Origin: Gemmatimonadota bacterium | GTDB taxonomy: Bacteria; Gemmatimonadota; Gemmatimonadetes; Gemmatimonadales; Gemmatimonadaceae | Direction of reading: 5' to 3' | NCBI GenBank assembly: GCA_028287235.1 | Contig: JAQBQB010000023.1 | Coordinates: forward strand, 124,001-188,000 | DNA length: 64,000 bases | Part shown: one piece after another, positions 29,000 through 38,517 of the stretch | Layout: every line of letters starts with the position of its first letter | How positions within the stretch are numbered: the stretch's first letter is position 1 | Made by a program: the position numbers and the translations under genes | Notes under the pieces: generated by a model | Database searches by the model: none | What the model saw: the letters and a program-made list of their open reading frames with translations, nothing else | What the model was told of the DNA's origin: nothing

Positions 29000-30265
29000 C
29001 TACACTAGCGCTTGGACCCCAATAAGCAATCGGGCAACTTCGTCCTCGGTCGTGTAGCAGCTGCAGCCCACGCGCACCAACCCGCCGGGAACCAGCCCCA
29101 GCCGATCGATGATCGTCGCGGCGTAGAAGTCGCCGTTCGAGACGAACACACCGCGCTTGGCCAGCTCGACGGCGACGTCGTCCGTGCTGTAGCCGCGCAG
29201 CGTGAACGTCAGCGTCGGGGTGCGCGGCGTGCCCGGCTTGGGACCGTAGAGTGTGAGTCCGTCGATGTCTTCGAGGCCGCCCCACAGTCTCGCGAGCAGC
29301 GCTTCGCCGCGCGCGTGAAGCGCGGTGAACGTGGTGCGCAGCGAATCCCGGCGCGGTCGCACGCCCTGGCCCGCGGCGAGCGACGCGAGAAACTCGACCG
29401 CCGCCGCCGCGCCGACGATGCCTTCGTGATTCTGCGTTCCCGTCTCGAGGCGCTCCGGCGACTCCTGCGGCGCGGGCTCGAGGCGCGGCACGTCGAGCGC
29501 CTCGATGATGTCGCGTTTCGCCCAGAGCACGCCGATGTGCGGACCATAGAACTTGTACGCCGAGCAGGCGAGGAAGTCGCAGCCGATCGCCTGCACGTCG
29601 GTGAGAAAGTGCGGCGCGTAGTGCACCGCGTCGACGAAGACTTTCGCGCCCACGGCGTGCGCATGCTTGGTGGCGCGCGCGATGTCGGTCACCGTGCCGA
29701 GCGCGTTGGAGGCCGCGTTGATCGCGACGAGCTTGGTGCGGGGTCCGAGCGCGGCCTCGAAGTCGCCCCAATCGAGCTGGCCGTCTTCGGTGCGCATCTT
29801 CACCATGCGCAGCGTGACGCCGCGGTCTTTCACCAACGCCTGCCATGGCGCCACGTTGCCGTGGTGATCGAGCTCCGTCACGACGATCTCGTCGCCCTTC
29901 CCCCATTCGCGTCCGAGAGCGCGCGCGAGGTGGAAGGTGATGGTCGTCATGTTCTGGCCGAAGGAGATCTCGTCGGCACGGCCGTTGACGAAGCCGGCGA
30001 GCGTTTCGCGCGCGTGCGCGATGAGCGTGTCCGTCTCTTCGCTCGTCGGATAGCGCCAGTGGGTGTTGGCGTTGTGGTTGTAGAGATAGTCCTCCATCGC
30101 GCTGACTACGGGGCGCGGCACCTGGGTGCCGCCCGGTCCGTCGAAGTACGCGACGCGAAATCCGTCGTGCTCGCGGTCGAGCGCGGGAAAGTGCGTACGA
30201 ATGCTCTCCACCGACGCGACGTCGGTGATAGACGGCTCGATGGTCGTCGTCGTTGTCGTCGTCAT
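29000..30265 (-). CDS. Cysteine desulfurase-like class V aminotransferase (TIGR01976 type)
   Basis: 421-residue PLP enzyme of the class V aminotransferase fold. The start [12 protein letters not shown] overlaps the dehydrogenase stop (ATGA). Motifs are VAYFDGPGGTQVPRPVVSAM, NANTHWRYPTSEETD, a HHGNVAPWQ segment, VFVDAVHYAPHFLTDVQAIG and the PLP lysine in CSAYKFYGPHIGVLW. These match the cysteine-desulfurase-like TIGR01976 proteins rather than IscS or SufS proper. No conserved catalytic-loop Cys typical of desulfurases is obvious, and no SUF or ISC genes are near. The substrate is unknown. The genetic link to a 3-hydroxyisobutyrate-dehydrogenase-type gene suggests amino acid or amino-alcohol metabolism. 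Confidence 0.88.
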   Translation of the reverse strand: MTTTTTTTIEPSITDVASVESIRTHFPALDREHDGFRVAYFDGPGGTQVPRPVVSAMEDYLYNHNANTHWRYPTSEETDTLIAHARETLAGFVNGRADEISFGQNMTTITFHLARALGREWGKGDEIVVTELDHHGNVAPWQALVKDRGVTLRMVKMRTEDGQLDWGDFEAALGPRTKLVAINAASNALGTVTDIARATKHAHAVGAKVFVDAVHYAPHFLTDVQAIGCDFLACSAYKFYGPHIGVLWAKRDIIEALDVPRLEPAPQESPERLETGTQNHEGIVGAAAAVEFLASLAAGQGVRPRRDSLRTTFTALHARGEALLARLWGGLEDIDGLTLYGPKPGTPRTPTLTFTLRGYSTDDVAVELAKRGVFVSNGDFYAATIIDRLGLVPGGLVRVGCSCYTTEDEVARLLIGVQALV

Positions 30266-31149
30266 GCGATCTCCACTCCGGCCCATTGTTCGACCATCTT
30301 CACCGCCTCCACGTGATCGGCGATCTCGCCGAGCTCGCCGCGAGCGATGCGAAACAGGTCGGCGGCGAGCTGCGTCATCGGCGCCGGCACACGAAGGTCG
30401 CGCGCGATCTCCGCGGCGATACCAATGTCTTTCTCGAGCAGCGCGAGCCGAAAGGTGCGCGGAAAGGCGCGCGTCAGCACGCGCTCGGGAAACAGATTCA
30501 TCGACGTGTTCGAGCGCCCGCTCGACGCATTGATGACGTCGAGCGCCACCTTGGGATCGACGCCCGCCTTGGCGAGCGTGGCGAGCCCTTCGGCGGTGCT
30601 GAGAATGTGCACCGCCAGAAAGGCGTTGTTCACCGCTTTCACCGCGTCGCCCGCGCCGACGCCGCCGCAGTGCACGATCTTTTGTGCGAAGGTGTCGAGC
30701 ACCGGGCGAACGCGCTCGAGCACGGCGGCCTCACCGCCCACCATCGCCGTGAGCGCGCCCTTCTCCGCACCGGCGACGCCGCCGCTCACGGGGGCATCTA
30801 TATAGCTGATGCTTGCCGACGCTAGCCGCGCGGCGATGGCGCGCGACGTGGCCGGGTCGCCGGAGGTGCAGTCGACGAGCGTCGTGTCGGCGCGCATGCC
30901 GGCGAGCAAGCCGTCGGGGCCGTCGAGCAGCGCGGCGACGTGGCGCGACTCCGGAAAGCAGGTGATGACGACGTCTGCGTCGCGCGCCGCGTTGGCAGGC
31001 GTGGCGGCGTGCGTGGCTCCGGTCTCGCGCGCGAATTGTTCGGCGCGCTCGGCGGTGCGATTCCAGACGGTCAGCGGGAATCCTTTCGCCGCGATGTGCG
31101 ACGCCATCGGGCGCCCGATGGCGCCAAGACCCAGGAAGGCGATTTTCAT
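30262..31149 (-). CDS. NAD(P)-dependent beta-hydroxyacid dehydrogenase (HIBADH family)
   Basis: 295-residue 6-phosphogluconate-dehydrogenase-like enzyme. The Rossmann motif [20 protein letters not shown] is at the N-terminus, with WNRT after strand 2 pointing to NADP(H). The substrate motif is [20 protein letters not shown], and the catalytic Lys lies in [20 protein letters not shown]. The C-terminal helical domain ([16 protein letters not shown]) is complete. Candidate activities are 3-hydroxyisobutyrate, tartronate-semialdehyde or succinic-semialdehyde reduction. The ATG at 31149 fits the family. A TAATTT hexamer lies seven bases before it. The plus-strand HMA gene starts only 34 bases away. 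Confidence 0.9.
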   Translation of the reverse strand: MKIAFLGLGAIGRPMASHIAAKGFPLTVWNRTAERAEQFARETGATHAATPANAARDADVVITCFPESRHVAALLDGPDGLLAGMRADTTLVDCTSGDPATSRAIAARLASASISYIDAPVSGGVAGAEKGALTAMVGGEAAVLERVRPVLDTFAQKIVHCGGVGAGDAVKAVNNAFLAVHILSTAEGLATLAKAGVDPKVALDVINASSGRSNTSMNLFPERVLTRAFPRTFRLALLEKDIGIAAEIARDLRVPAPMTQLAADLFRIARGELGEIADHVEAVKMVEQWAGVEIA

Positions 31150-31156
31150 GCGGATC

Positions 31157-31162
31157 AAATTA
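31157..31162 (-). promoter_or_regulatory. Candidate leaderless -10 element for the dehydrogenase operon
   Basis: TAATTT, seven bases, then the ATG at 31149. It lies only nine bases from the opposite-facing TATCTT of the HMA gene. Confidence 0.5.
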
Positions 31163-31171
31163 CCTACGCGC

Positions 31172-31177
31172 TATCTT
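31172..31177 (+). promoter_or_regulatory. Candidate leaderless -10 element for the HMA gene
   Basis: TATCTT, six bases, then the ATG at 31184. No Shine-Dalgarno. Confidence 0.5.
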
Positions 31178-31183
31178 TCGCGC

Positions 31184-31414
31184 ATGATCACCCGGGCCCG
31201 CGTCGAGGGAATGACCTGCCAGCACTGCGTCCGCGCCGTCTTTACGGCCCTGGCCGGGGTGGACGGGATTGCCCGGGCCAACGTGGGGATCGGGGCGATC
31301 GAGGTGGAGCACGACGGGTCGGTGACGGTCGAGCGGCTGCGCGAGGCGGTCGCGGTGGCGGGGTACGTGGTCGGGGAGGCGGAGACCAATCGGCGGGTGT
31401 TGCCGCTGGCGTAG
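31184..31414 (+). CDS. Small heavy-metal-associated (HMA) domain protein, CopZ-like
   Basis: 76 residues forming one ferredoxin-like HMA domain. The metal site is GMTCQHC at residues 9-15, followed by VRAVFTALAGVDGIARANVG and the second half ending VAGYVVGEAE. Such proteins bind Cu(I) or a similar soft metal and pass it to a P-type ATPase. No ATPase or copper regulator lies beside it. It is a single gene with a leaderless-type start, divergent from the HIBADH-type gene. Another HMA protein is encoded at 40345. Confidence 0.87.
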   Translation: MITRARVEGMTCQHCVRAVFTALAGVDGIARANVGIGAIEVEHDGSVTVERLREAVAVAGYVVGEAETNRRVLPLA

Positions 31415-31433
31415 GGCAATCAGCGCGGGATGG

Positions 31434-31459
31434 CAGGGGCGGACAGGCGCCGCCCCCTG
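31434..31459. terminator. GC-rich hairpin between convergent genes
   Basis: CAGGGGCGG, loop ACAGGCG, CCGCCCCCTG (one bulged C) fills the 51-base gap between the convergent HMA and bioB stops. It has no T tract, so it may act as a barrier or depend on Rho. Confidence 0.35.
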
Positions 31460-31465
31460 TCGTCC

Positions 31466-32521
31466 TCAAGCAGGCTGCGGCACCGCGCCCAAGAGCTCAT
31501 CGAGGCGCGACGCATCGAGCGCCGTGCCATCGGGCGCCTCCAACACGAAGCCCGCATCGCGGATCATCTCGTAGTCCGCATGCGCCGTCTGCCCCGGCGT
31601 CGTGAGATAGTCGCCGATGAAGATCGAGTTCGCCGCGTACAGGCCGAGCGGCTGCATCGACCGCAGGTGCACCTCGCGGCCGCCCGCGATGCGGATCTCC
31701 TGCGACGGCAGGATGAACCGATAGAGACAGAGCACGCGCAGACAACGCCGAGGATCGAGCCCGCTCCGCTCCTCGAACGGCGTTCCTGGAATGGGAATGA
31801 GGAAGTTCACCGGTACGCTGCGCACGTTCATCTCACGCAGCGCGAGCGCGAGGTCGATGACGTCGTCGTCGGTCTCGCCCATGCCGATGATCCCGCCCGA
31901 GCAGGTCTTCATGTTCGAGCGGCCCACGTGCTCCACCGTCGAGACGCGGTCGCCGTAGCTGTGCGTCGTCACGATCTCGTCGGTGAAACGCTCGGAGCTG
32001 TTCAGGTTGTGGTTCACCTGGTCCACGCCGGCCTCCTCCAGCTGGCGCACGTGCTCCTCGGTGAGCAGCCCGAGGCAGGCGCAGACGTGCATGTCGTGGC
32101 GCGCTTTCACTTCGCGCACCGCGTCGAGCACCTTCTCGAATACGCGGCCGCCCGGCGCGCGCCCGGAGATCACCATGCAGAACGTGCCCACGTTGAGGCT
32201 GGCCGCGCGGTCGGCGGCGGCCAGAATCTTCTCGCGCGCCATGAACGGATACTTCTCGATCTCCGCCATCGATACCGACGACTGCGAGCAGTAGTGGCAG
32301 TCCTCCGGACACAGGCCGCTCTGCGCGTTCAGGAGGAAGTGCAGGCGCACGCGGTTGGCGAAATGATGGCGGCGAACGCGGTAGGCGGCCGCGAGCTGAT
32401 CGAGAATCACCTCGTCGGGCGCCTGCAGCACGGCACGCGCGTCGTCGCGCGAGATCACGTCGCCGGCGAGCGAGCGGTCGGCGAGCTCGTTCCAATTGGG
32501 AAGGGGAAGCACGGTGTCCAT
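31466..32521 (-). CDS. bioB: Biotin synthase
   Basis: 351-residue radical-SAM enzyme that inserts sulfur into dethiobiotin. The SAM cluster cysteines are 71, 75 and 78 in [10 protein letters not shown]. Further family segments are [58 protein letters not shown] and [17 protein letters not shown], which include the 2Fe-2S ligands. The ATG at 32521 is eleven bases after the bioD stop. It is the last gene of bioFADB. Normal length and no missing residues. Confidence 0.96.
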   Translation of the reverse strand: MDTVLPLPNWNELADRSLAGDVISRDDARAVLQAPDEVILDQLAAAYRVRRHHFANRVRLHFLLNAQSGLCPEDCHYCSQSSVSMAEIEKYPFMAREKILAAADRAASLNVGTFCMVISGRAPGGRVFEKVLDAVREVKARHDMHVCACLGLLTEEHVRQLEEAGVDQVNHNLNSSERFTDEIVTTHSYGDRVSTVEHVGRSNMKTCSGGIIGMGETDDDVIDLALALREMNVRSVPVNFLIPIPGTPFEERSGLDPRRCLRVLCLYRFILPSQEIRIAGGREVHLRSMQPLGLYAANSIFIGDYLTTPGQTAHADYEMIRDAGFVLEAPDGTALDASRLDELLGAVPQPA

Positions 32522-32532
32522 GTGGGAGATCG

Positions 32533-33243
32533 TCAGACGGATGGCGGCACGGCAGCGGGAGCGGCGATCAGGTCGACGAGTCCGCTGCGCTCGACCAGGT
32601 TCGCGGCTACGGCAAGATCGTCGACCGTGGGCGCGCGCGGAAGTTGGACGATGGGGACATGCTCGAGCAGGGCGATCAGCCGCGCGTTGTCGCCCACCGA
32701 CCGGTCGGAGCCGTCGCCGCCGATCTGATTCAGCACGACCGCCCGAACGGTGAGCCCCGCCGCGCGCGCCGCGGCGATGGTGAGGCGCACGTGATTGATC
32801 GCCCCCAGCCGATTGACGGCGACGATCACGACGTCCAGCGACCATCGCGCGAACAGCTCGGCGTACGAAACCGCCGCGGTGATCGGGACGAACAGCCCTC
32901 CCGCGCCCTCGAGGAGCAGAACGTCGCAGTCCTCCGCGGCCTTCTCCACCGCCCGGTCGAGCGCGTCGAGGTCGATCGGCCGAGCGGCCAGCTCCGCGGC
33001 GAGCATCGGCGCCACCGGCTCCTGAAACGTGAGCGGCGCGACGACCGCCAGACCCCGCGTCTCGTTCGCGGCGCGGGCGAGCCGCGCGCCGTCGCGATTC
33101 GGATCGTCGAACTCGCAGCCCGTCTCGATCGGCTTCACCGCGGCGACGCGGAAGCCGCGCCGCGTGAGCGCGGCGGCGAGGGCGGCGGTCACCAGCGTCT
33201 TGCCCACACCGGTGTCGGTTCCGGTCACACCAATACGGATCAT
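32533..33243 (-). CDS. bioD: Dethiobiotin synthetase
   Basis: 236-residue P-loop ligase that closes the ureido ring of 7,8-diaminononanoate with CO2 and ATP. The N-terminus is [20 protein letters not shown], the signature GTDTGVGKT Walker A. KPIETGC contains the substrate Lys, and [14 protein letters not shown] is the Walker B region. [16 protein letters not shown] gives the nucleotide-specificity helix. It overlaps bioA by ATGA, so it is coupled, and precedes bioB by eleven bases. Confidence 0.95.
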   Translation of the reverse strand: MIRIGVTGTDTGVGKTLVTAALAAALTRRGFRVAAVKPIETGCEFDDPNRDGARLARAANETRGLAVVAPLTFQEPVAPMLAAELAARPIDLDALDRAVEKAAEDCDVLLLEGAGGLFVPITAAVSYAELFARWSLDVVIVAVNRLGAINHVRLTIAAARAAGLTVRAVVLNQIGGDGSDRSVGDNARLIALLEHVPIVQLPRAPTVDDLAVAANLVERSGLVDLIAAPAAVPPSV

Positions 33244-34517
33244 AGCGCCTCCGTGAACTCGGCGATCGCGTCGTACGCCCGCGCGAGATCATCCTCGGTG
33301 GCGCAGTACGGCGGGAGCAGATAGACCGTGTCGCCGAGCGGGCGAAGGAGAATGCCGCGGTCCAACGCGAACGTGCGCAGCGCCGGTCCGACGCCGCTCA
33401 GATACCCCCGGTCGGGCGCCCCGAGCTCGAAGGCGAGAATCGTCCCGAGGACGCGAGCGCCGCTGACGTTCGGCAGCGCCGCCAACCGCGAGGCCGCGCG
33501 GAGGTGGGCGCGCTCGATCGTGCACCGCCGTTCGGCGCACCGGTCGCCGAAGAGCGCCAGCGACGCGAGCGCCGCCGCGCAGGCGATCGGGTTGCCGGCG
33601 TATGAGTGTCCGTGAAAGAGCGTTCTCTTACGATCCTCCGATCGAAAGGCCGCGAACAGCTGCTCGGTGGCGAGGGTGGCGCCGAAGGGCACGAACCCGC
33701 CGGTGATGCCCTTGGAGAGACACATCAGGTCGGGCGAGATACCGGCGTGCTCGCAGGCGAACAGTGGCCCGGTGCGCCCGAAACCGGTGAGGACTTCGTC
33801 GGCGATCAGCAGAATGCCGTGCGCGGCGGTCAGCTCGCGCAGCCCGGCCAACGCCTGCGCCGGCCACATTCGCATGCCGCCCGCGGCCAGCACCATCGGC
33901 TCGACGATGACCGCCGCGATCTCGCCGGCACGCTCGGCGATCAACCGCTCGAGGGCGGCGACGACGTCGTGCTCGACCGGATCCGGCAGCCGCGCGACCT
34001 CGAAGAGGTGATCGGCAAACGGATCGGTGAACAGCCCGCGCGCGCTCACGCTCATGGCACCGAAGGTGTCGCCGTGATACGCGTTCTCGAGCGCGACGAC
34101 GAGCCGGCGCCGCTCGCCGCGATTTTGCCAATATTGGAGTGCGATCTTCACGGCGACTTCCACCGCGGTTGAGCCGTTGTCCGAGTAGAACACGCGCTGG
34201 AGACCGGCCGGCGCGCGGCGCGCCAGCTCGGCGGCGAGCCGCACACCCGGCTCGTGCGTGAAGCCGGCGAAAATCACCTGCTCGAGCGTCCGCGCCTGCT
34301 CGGCGATCGCGTCCGCGATCTCGGGCTGCGCGTGGCCGTGGAGCGTCACCCACCAGGAGGAGATGGCGTCGAAGATCGCGCGACCATTCGTGTCGTACAG
34401 ATAGGCACCCGAGGCGCGCGCGATGGCGATGGGGTCGCCGGCGATTCCGTGCTGCGTGTACGGATGCCAGACATGCCGCCTGTCGGCCTCGGCCAAGTCG
34501 AACGGTTGCGCCGTCAT
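33240..34517 (-). CDS. bioA: Adenosylmethionine-8-amino-7-oxononanoate aminotransferase
   Basis: 425-residue fold-type I PLP aminotransferase that makes 7,8-diaminopelargonate using SAM as amino donor. Motifs are [10 protein letters not shown] at the start, [60 protein letters not shown] and the PLP Lys in [18 protein letters not shown]. Tyr and Trp residues in the N-terminal WWVTLHG segment are those expected for the SAM-using enzyme. The ATG at 34517 overlaps the bioF stop (ATGA). Everything upstream in the same frame lies within bioF and is not used. Confidence 0.95.
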   Translation of the reverse strand: MTAQPFDLAEADRRHVWHPYTQHGIAGDPIAIARASGAYLYDTNGRAIFDAISSWWVTLHGHAQPEIADAIAEQARTLEQVIFAGFTHEPGVRLAAELARRAPAGLQRVFYSDNGSTAVEVAVKIALQYWQNRGERRRLVVALENAYHGDTFGAMSVSARGLFTDPFADHLFEVARLPDPVEHDVVAALERLIAERAGEIAAVIVEPMVLAAGGMRMWPAQALAGLRELTAAHGILLIADEVLTGFGRTGPLFACEHAGISPDLMCLSKGITGGFVPFGATLATEQLFAAFRSEDRKRTLFHGHSYAGNPIACAAALASLALFGDRCAERRCTIERAHLRAASRLAALPNVSGARVLGTILAFELGAPDRGYLSGVGPALRTFALDRGILLRPLGDTVYLLPPYCATEDDLARAYDAIAEFTEAL

Positions 34518-35704
34518 TCGCGGATGCTCGCGGCCAGCGCGCCGGCCAGGTCGCGGATCTGCGCGTCGGTGTGCGCCGCGCACGCAGTGATGCGCAATCG
34601 CGACGTACCCTCCGGAACGGTGGGCGGACGCACCGCGCCCACCAGAAATCCGCACTCGGCGAGCGCGGCGCCGATTTGCATCGTCCGCTCGGCGTCGCCG
34701 ACGAGGACTGGGACGATGTGCGCGGTGTCGTCACCCACCGGCTCGACGCCGGCGCTGCGCAGCGCGGCGCGCAATTGGCGCGCGTTCGCCAACACCCGCT
34801 CGCGCCGTTCCGGCTCTGTGCCCGCAATGCGAATTGCCTCGCGCGCCGCCGCGGCCTGTGCGGGGAGCATGCCCGTGGAGAACACGAACGACCGGGCGCG
34901 GTTGAGCAGATATCCGCAGAGCGCCGCCGAGCCGTAGGCGAACGCGCCGGCCGCGCCGAACGCTTTGCCGAGCGTGCCGACGGTCACGTCGACCTCGCCG
35001 TGGATGCCGGCGACCGACGCGCTTCCCCGCCCGCCTTCGCCGATCACGCCCACCGCATGTGCGTCGTCGAGGTAAGTCCACGCGTCGAAGCGCTGGGCCA
35101 GCTCGACGATTCTCGCAAGCGGCGCGTTGTCGCCGTCCATGGAGAAGACGCCGTCCGTCACGATCAGCGCGCGCCGCGCGGATACGCGGCGCGCGTCGAG
35201 CATCGACTCCAGCGCATCGGCGTCGGCGTGCGGATACACGTGCACCGTCGCGCGACTCAGGCGACAGCCATCGATCAGTGACGCGTGGTTCAGCGCGTCG
35301 GCGAAGATCACGTCTTCGCCGCCAACAAGGGCCGGAATGATTCCGACATTCGCCGCGTAGCCGCTCGAGAAGCTCAGCGCGCGCTCCGCGCCGAAGAATT
35401 CGGCGACCGCGACGTCGAGCGCCTCGTGCTCCGGCCCGTTGCCGCCGATCAGCCGCGAGGCGGTGGCGCCCACGCCGTGCTCGTGGAGCGCGCGTGTCGC
35501 CGCGGCGATGAGCCGCTCGTCTGAGGCGAGGCCGAGGTAGTCGTTCGACGAGAAGTCGACGGCCGAACCCTTTGTGGTTTCCACGGCGGCACCGTGGCGG
35601 CGACCCACCGTGCGTAGCGAGCGCTCGAGGCCGCGGGCGCGAAGGGCGGAGAGCTCGGCGGTGAGGGTGTCGTCGAGCGAGGTGGTGAGAGCGGAAGTGT
35701 GCAC
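34514..35704 (-). CDS. bioF: 8-amino-7-oxononanoate synthase
   Basis: 396-residue alpha-oxoamine synthase that condenses a pimeloyl thioester with alanine. Motifs include [88 protein letters not shown] and the PLP Lys in [15 protein letters not shown]. It is first in bioFADB. The start is a GTG at 35704 with TACCCT six bases before it and no convincing Shine-Dalgarno. No bioC, bioH or bioW is present, so the pimeloyl precursor genes must be elsewhere. A perfect 11-base inverted repeat lies just upstream. Confidence 0.94.
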   Translation of the reverse strand: MHTSALTTSLDDTLTAELSALRARGLERSLRTVGRRHGAAVETTKGSAVDFSSNDYLGLASDERLIAAATRALHEHGVGATASRLIGGNGPEHEALDVAVAEFFGAERALSFSSGYAANVGIIPALVGGEDVIFADALNHASLIDGCRLSRATVHVYPHADADALESMLDARRVSARRALIVTDGVFSMDGDNAPLARIVELAQRFDAWTYLDDAHAVGVIGEGGRGSASVAGIHGEVDVTVGTLGKAFGAAGAFAYGSAALCGYLLNRARSFVFSTGMLPAQAAAAREAIRIAGTEPERRERVLANARQLRAALRSAGVEPVGDDTAHIVPVLVGDAERTMQIGAALAECGFLVGAVRPPTVPEGTSRLRITACAAHTDAQIRDLAGALAASIRE

Positions 35705-35710
35705 ACTTCC

Positions 35711-35716
35711 AGGGTA
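35711..35716 (-). promoter_or_regulatory. Candidate leaderless -10 element of bioFADB
   Basis: TACCCT, six bases, then GTG at 35704. The region upstream that would hold a -35 box is occupied by the inverted repeat at 35721-35752. Confidence 0.45.
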
Positions 35717-35720
35717 ACGT

Positions 35721-35752
35721 GGCAGGTGGCGAATGGCTATCCGCCACCTGCC
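35721..35752. promoter_or_regulatory. Perfect 11-base inverted repeat upstream of bioF
   Basis: GGCAGGTGGCG and CGCCACCTGCC are separated by ten bases. It lies between the DUF5916 stop (35766) and bioF. There is no T tract on the minus strand, so it is a poor intrinsic terminator. Its position over the bioF promoter fits an operator. It does not match the usual BirA half-site (TTGTAAAC-like). Confidence 0.5.
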
Positions 35753-35754
35753 GT

Positions 35755-35790
35755 CAGTACGACAATCAGTACGACACCCAGTACGACCCT
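35755..35790. repeat. Three tandem 12-base units at the 3' end of the DUF5916 gene
   Basis: CAGTACGAC plus three variable bases is repeated three times in register. On the minus strand each unit reads as Ser-Tyr, and two of them end in TGA, so the gene has two in-frame stops twelve bases apart. Confidence 0.7.
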
Positions 35791-38345
35791 TTCACGAGAA
35801 ACACATTCCCGGGGTGCGCCTTTGCCAACTGCCCGATTCCCGAAAGCGCGGCTCGCGCCTCGCTCCCGTCCGCGCTCAACGTCCGCTCCTGCGCCCAGAC
35901 GAAGAAGAGCGCGGATCCAGGCCGGTATTCCCAGCGCACGACCGTGTTCGACCGATACTGCTTGAAGTCGAACGCCCCCGGATCGCCGCCGTCGAACGGG
36001 CGGTAGCGGCTCGTCCACTGCGACGCGCGGGCGTTCACCACCTCGAGCCAATCGGAGTACGTGCCGCGAGTCGCGAACGGCGCCGCGTACACCTGGAGCG
36101 ACAGGTTGGGCGTCGCCGTGACACCCAATCGCATGGTGAGCGACCGCGTCGTTTGATCGAGGCGCGCCACCGTGTAGTGCGTCGTGTCCGACCCGATCGC
36201 GCCGAAGTTGCCGTTGAACTGCGTGGCGTTGATGCCGCGGCCGTAGTTGTACGAGACGCTTCCCGTCACCCGGCTCGTGACGCGAAAATCGGCGGCGGGC
36301 GAGAGGTTCCAGTTGTGCGAGCGGCCCTTGTCGCCTGCGCCCCAGCTGCCGTTCAAGTACGGAATCACGACCCATCGCGGATCGCCTTCGACGGACGCCC
36401 AGCCCCAGGTCGAGCGTTCCTGCCGAAGCGCCGGACCACCGCGCGTGCAGTTGTCGCAGTACGCCGGCGCCGCCGCGTTCACCCCCTCGCCGAGATGCAG
36501 CCACATGCTGTTCTTGAATTGCATGTGCGCATTGACGTTGCCGCCGGCGTCGGTACGCGTGCCGTCGTAGGTGTAGTTCGTCCACTGGTTGACGTTGAAG
36601 TTCCAGAATCGGTAGATGCCGTGCGGCGTGTTCCTGTGGTACTGCGCCCAGAAGAACTGGTTGCGTGCGTTGGCGCGCGACAAAAAGCCGACGTCGTTGA
36701 CCTCGAAGCCCGGCGAGAGGATCTGGTAGCCGGTGTTGAACAGCGTCGAGCCACCGCCGCGCTTGCCGAGCACGAACTGCGCCGAGTAGCCGCCGAGGCT
36801 CGTGCGCGTGGAGTCGAAGCGCAGGTTGTCGTCGGGACGCTGGTAGTTGTGCACGAAGCTCTGCTGGGTGAGCGCGATGGCCGGCCGCGAGCCCTGCACC
36901 TGGCTCCGCGCGTAGTAGCCCGTGATCTCGAAGTTGCGGTCGAGGAACTGGTGGCGGAAATCGACCCCGCCGGCGAGCGCGCTCGAGCGCAGCGAGTCGC
37001 TCGTCCATCGGTCGAGATTGCGCCGCACGCTCGTCGTCATGAAGCCGATGGCGCTGGCGCCCTGGCGGAAATCGCGCTGCAGGCGGCCGACGAAATAATT
37101 CGTCTGCGGCTCGATGGTTTGCGTGGTCGGCGCGAGCTCGCGCTGCGTGACCGCGTCGAGCACGCCGACTGACACGCCGTTGCCGAGGCGGCCGGTGAGC
37201 TTCGAGGCGCCGAGGATCGTCGACGAGCTGCCGTTGGTCGCGTCGCCATAGGCGTTCGCGAGCTGCGGGCCGCGGCCGATGCGCCGCGAGTAGAACAGCC
37301 CCGAGCAGTTGCCGTCGTTGCAGTTCAGGTCGAAACGGAACAGCCCCTGGCCCTCGAGGAAGAACGGCCGCTTCTCCGGAAAAAAGGTCTCGAACGCCGA
37401 GAGGTTGAGCACCGACGGATCGGCTTCGACCTGGCCGAAGTCGGGATTCACCGTGGCGTCCACCGTGAGGTTCGACGTGATGCCGTACTTCACGTCGGCG
37501 CCCATCGTGGCCTGGCTGTGCTGCGCGTAGCCGCGCGCCACCGGTGCGTTGTAGCTCTTGGCGAGCGTGTACGGCGCAACCTCCAGCCGGCGCGGCGACG
37601 CGATGCCGTCGATGCCCGAGAGCTCGCCGAGCTGCGACGCGAGTCCGCCCTTGGAACGCGAGTACAGCGGCCACGAGTATCGCTCGTTGAACCGCGCCAC
37701 GTCGCGCCAGATGGCGAAGCCGAACGTGTGCGTCGAGTCGGAGGGATAGCGGAGCTGATTGAGCGGCACGCGAAACTCCGCGACCCAGCCGAGCGAGTCG
37801 ACGCTCGTGCCGACGTCCCAGACTCCGTCCCACGATTCGTCTTCTTCGCCGTCGTTCAGCACGGCGTAGTCGCGCTTCACGCCGACGGGGTTCACGGCGA
37901 GCTCGATGCCGGTGCGCCGGTCGTGGTAGCCGTCGATGATGATCTTGACCCACTCGGATTGCGTGCGGACGTCGCGCCGGCTGAGGAGCGCCACGAGACT
38001 GTCCGGGTGCGGGTCGAACGCGCGGACGAGGACGTAGAGGTTGTGCGCGTCGTACGCCACGCGCGCGTCGGTGCGGAAGCGCGGGTCGCCGTTTTCGACG
38101 GGGTCGAAGGTGCGAAAGCCGTTGATCAGCTGCGCCGTCGACCAGATCGAGTCGTCGGCCTTGCCGTCGATCACCGGCGCCTTCGCGGCGCGCGAAGCCA
38201 GGGCATGCGTGGCGGTCGCGACCTCCGGCGCGGTGGCGATCACCACGGGATAGCGGGTGGTCGTGGCCTGTTGTTGTTGCGCCCACACGAGCGACGGAAG
38301 CAGGAGCGCGCCCGCGACGACAAAACGAGAAACGGCAGCTTTCAT
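35766..38345 (-). CDS. DUF5916 / CBM9-like outer-membrane barrel protein
   Basis: 859 residues. A signal peptide (about 1-22, ends VWAQ) is followed by a CBM9-like carbohydrate-binding domain (residues 45-250: APVIDGKADDSIWSTAQLIN, VAYDAHNLYVLVRAFDPHPD, WVAEFRVPLNQLRYP). Then comes a long DUF5916 region of aromatic, alternating strands typical of an outer-membrane barrel (FFPEKRPFFLEGQGLFRF is diagnostic). It includes Cys pairs in DLNCNDGNCSG. Such proteins are common in Bacteroidetes, Gemmatimonadota and Acidobacteria. Their role is not established, but sugar binding or uptake at the surface is plausible. The tail ends GSYWVSY within the 12-base tandem repeats. It is a single gene upstream of the biotin operon. 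Confidence 0.9.
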   Translation of the reverse strand: MKAAVSRFVVAGALLLPSLVWAQQQQATTTRYPVVIATAPEVATATHALASRAAKAPVIDGKADDSIWSTAQLINGFRTFDPVENGDPRFRTDARVAYDAHNLYVLVRAFDPHPDSLVALLSRRDVRTQSEWVKIIIDGYHDRRTGIELAVNPVGVKRDYAVLNDGEEDESWDGVWDVGTSVDSLGWVAEFRVPLNQLRYPSDSTHTFGFAIWRDVARFNERYSWPLYSRSKGGLASQLGELSGIDGIASPRRLEVAPYTLAKSYNAPVARGYAQHSQATMGADVKYGITSNLTVDATVNPDFGQVEADPSVLNLSAFETFFPEKRPFFLEGQGLFRFDLNCNDGNCSGLFYSRRIGRGPQLANAYGDATNGSSSTILGASKLTGRLGNGVSVGVLDAVTQRELAPTTQTIEPQTNYFVGRLQRDFRQGASAIGFMTTSVRRNLDRWTSDSLRSSALAGGVDFRHQFLDRNFEITGYYARSQVQGSRPAIALTQQSFVHNYQRPDDNLRFDSTRTSLGGYSAQFVLGKRGGGSTLFNTGYQILSPGFEVNDVGFLSRANARNQFFWAQYHRNTPHGIYRFWNFNVNQWTNYTYDGTRTDAGGNVNAHMQFKNSMWLHLGEGVNAAAPAYCDNCTRGGPALRQERSTWGWASVEGDPRWVVIPYLNGSWGAGDKGRSHNWNLSPAADFRVTSRVTGSVSYNYGRGINATQFNGNFGAIGSDTTHYTVARLDQTTRSLTMRLGVTATPNLSLQVYAAPFATRGTYSDWLEVVNARASQWTSRYRPFDGGDPGAFDFKQYRSNTVVRWEYRPGSALFFVWAQERTLSADGSEARAALSGIGQLAKAHPGNVFLVKGSYWVSY

Positions 38346-38457
38346 GCTTCGTCAGACAGCCGTTCGACCGCGAAGGGTTGGGAAAAAGTTGTCGCGCAGT
38401 TGTCAGGAATTCGTTCGAACTTTTTTCGGCCTTAATAGGATTCGCGCGTTTTAAGGG

Positions 38458-38487
38458 TTGTCCGAGCACAGCCGCGTTGCGTAAGTT
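38458..38487 (+). promoter_or_regulatory. Promoter of mgtE
   Basis: TTGTCC, an 18-base spacer, TAAGTT. Transcription should start near 38494, and the short leader carries GTGAGGA nine bases before the ATG. The leader is far too short for an M-box magnesium riboswitch. Confidence 0.65.
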
Positions 38488-38517
38488 GCCGTCGCGAACC
38501 CACGTGAGGACGGCACG

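Noticed and set aside
35705-35765. BirA operator upstream of bioF
   Set aside because: The inverted repeat does not contain the TTGTAAAC/GTTTACAA-type half sites with the usual spacing.
38346-38517. M-box magnesium riboswitch upstream of mgtE
   Set aside because: The leader after the predicted start is only about 25 bases, and none of the conserved M-box helices can be drawn.
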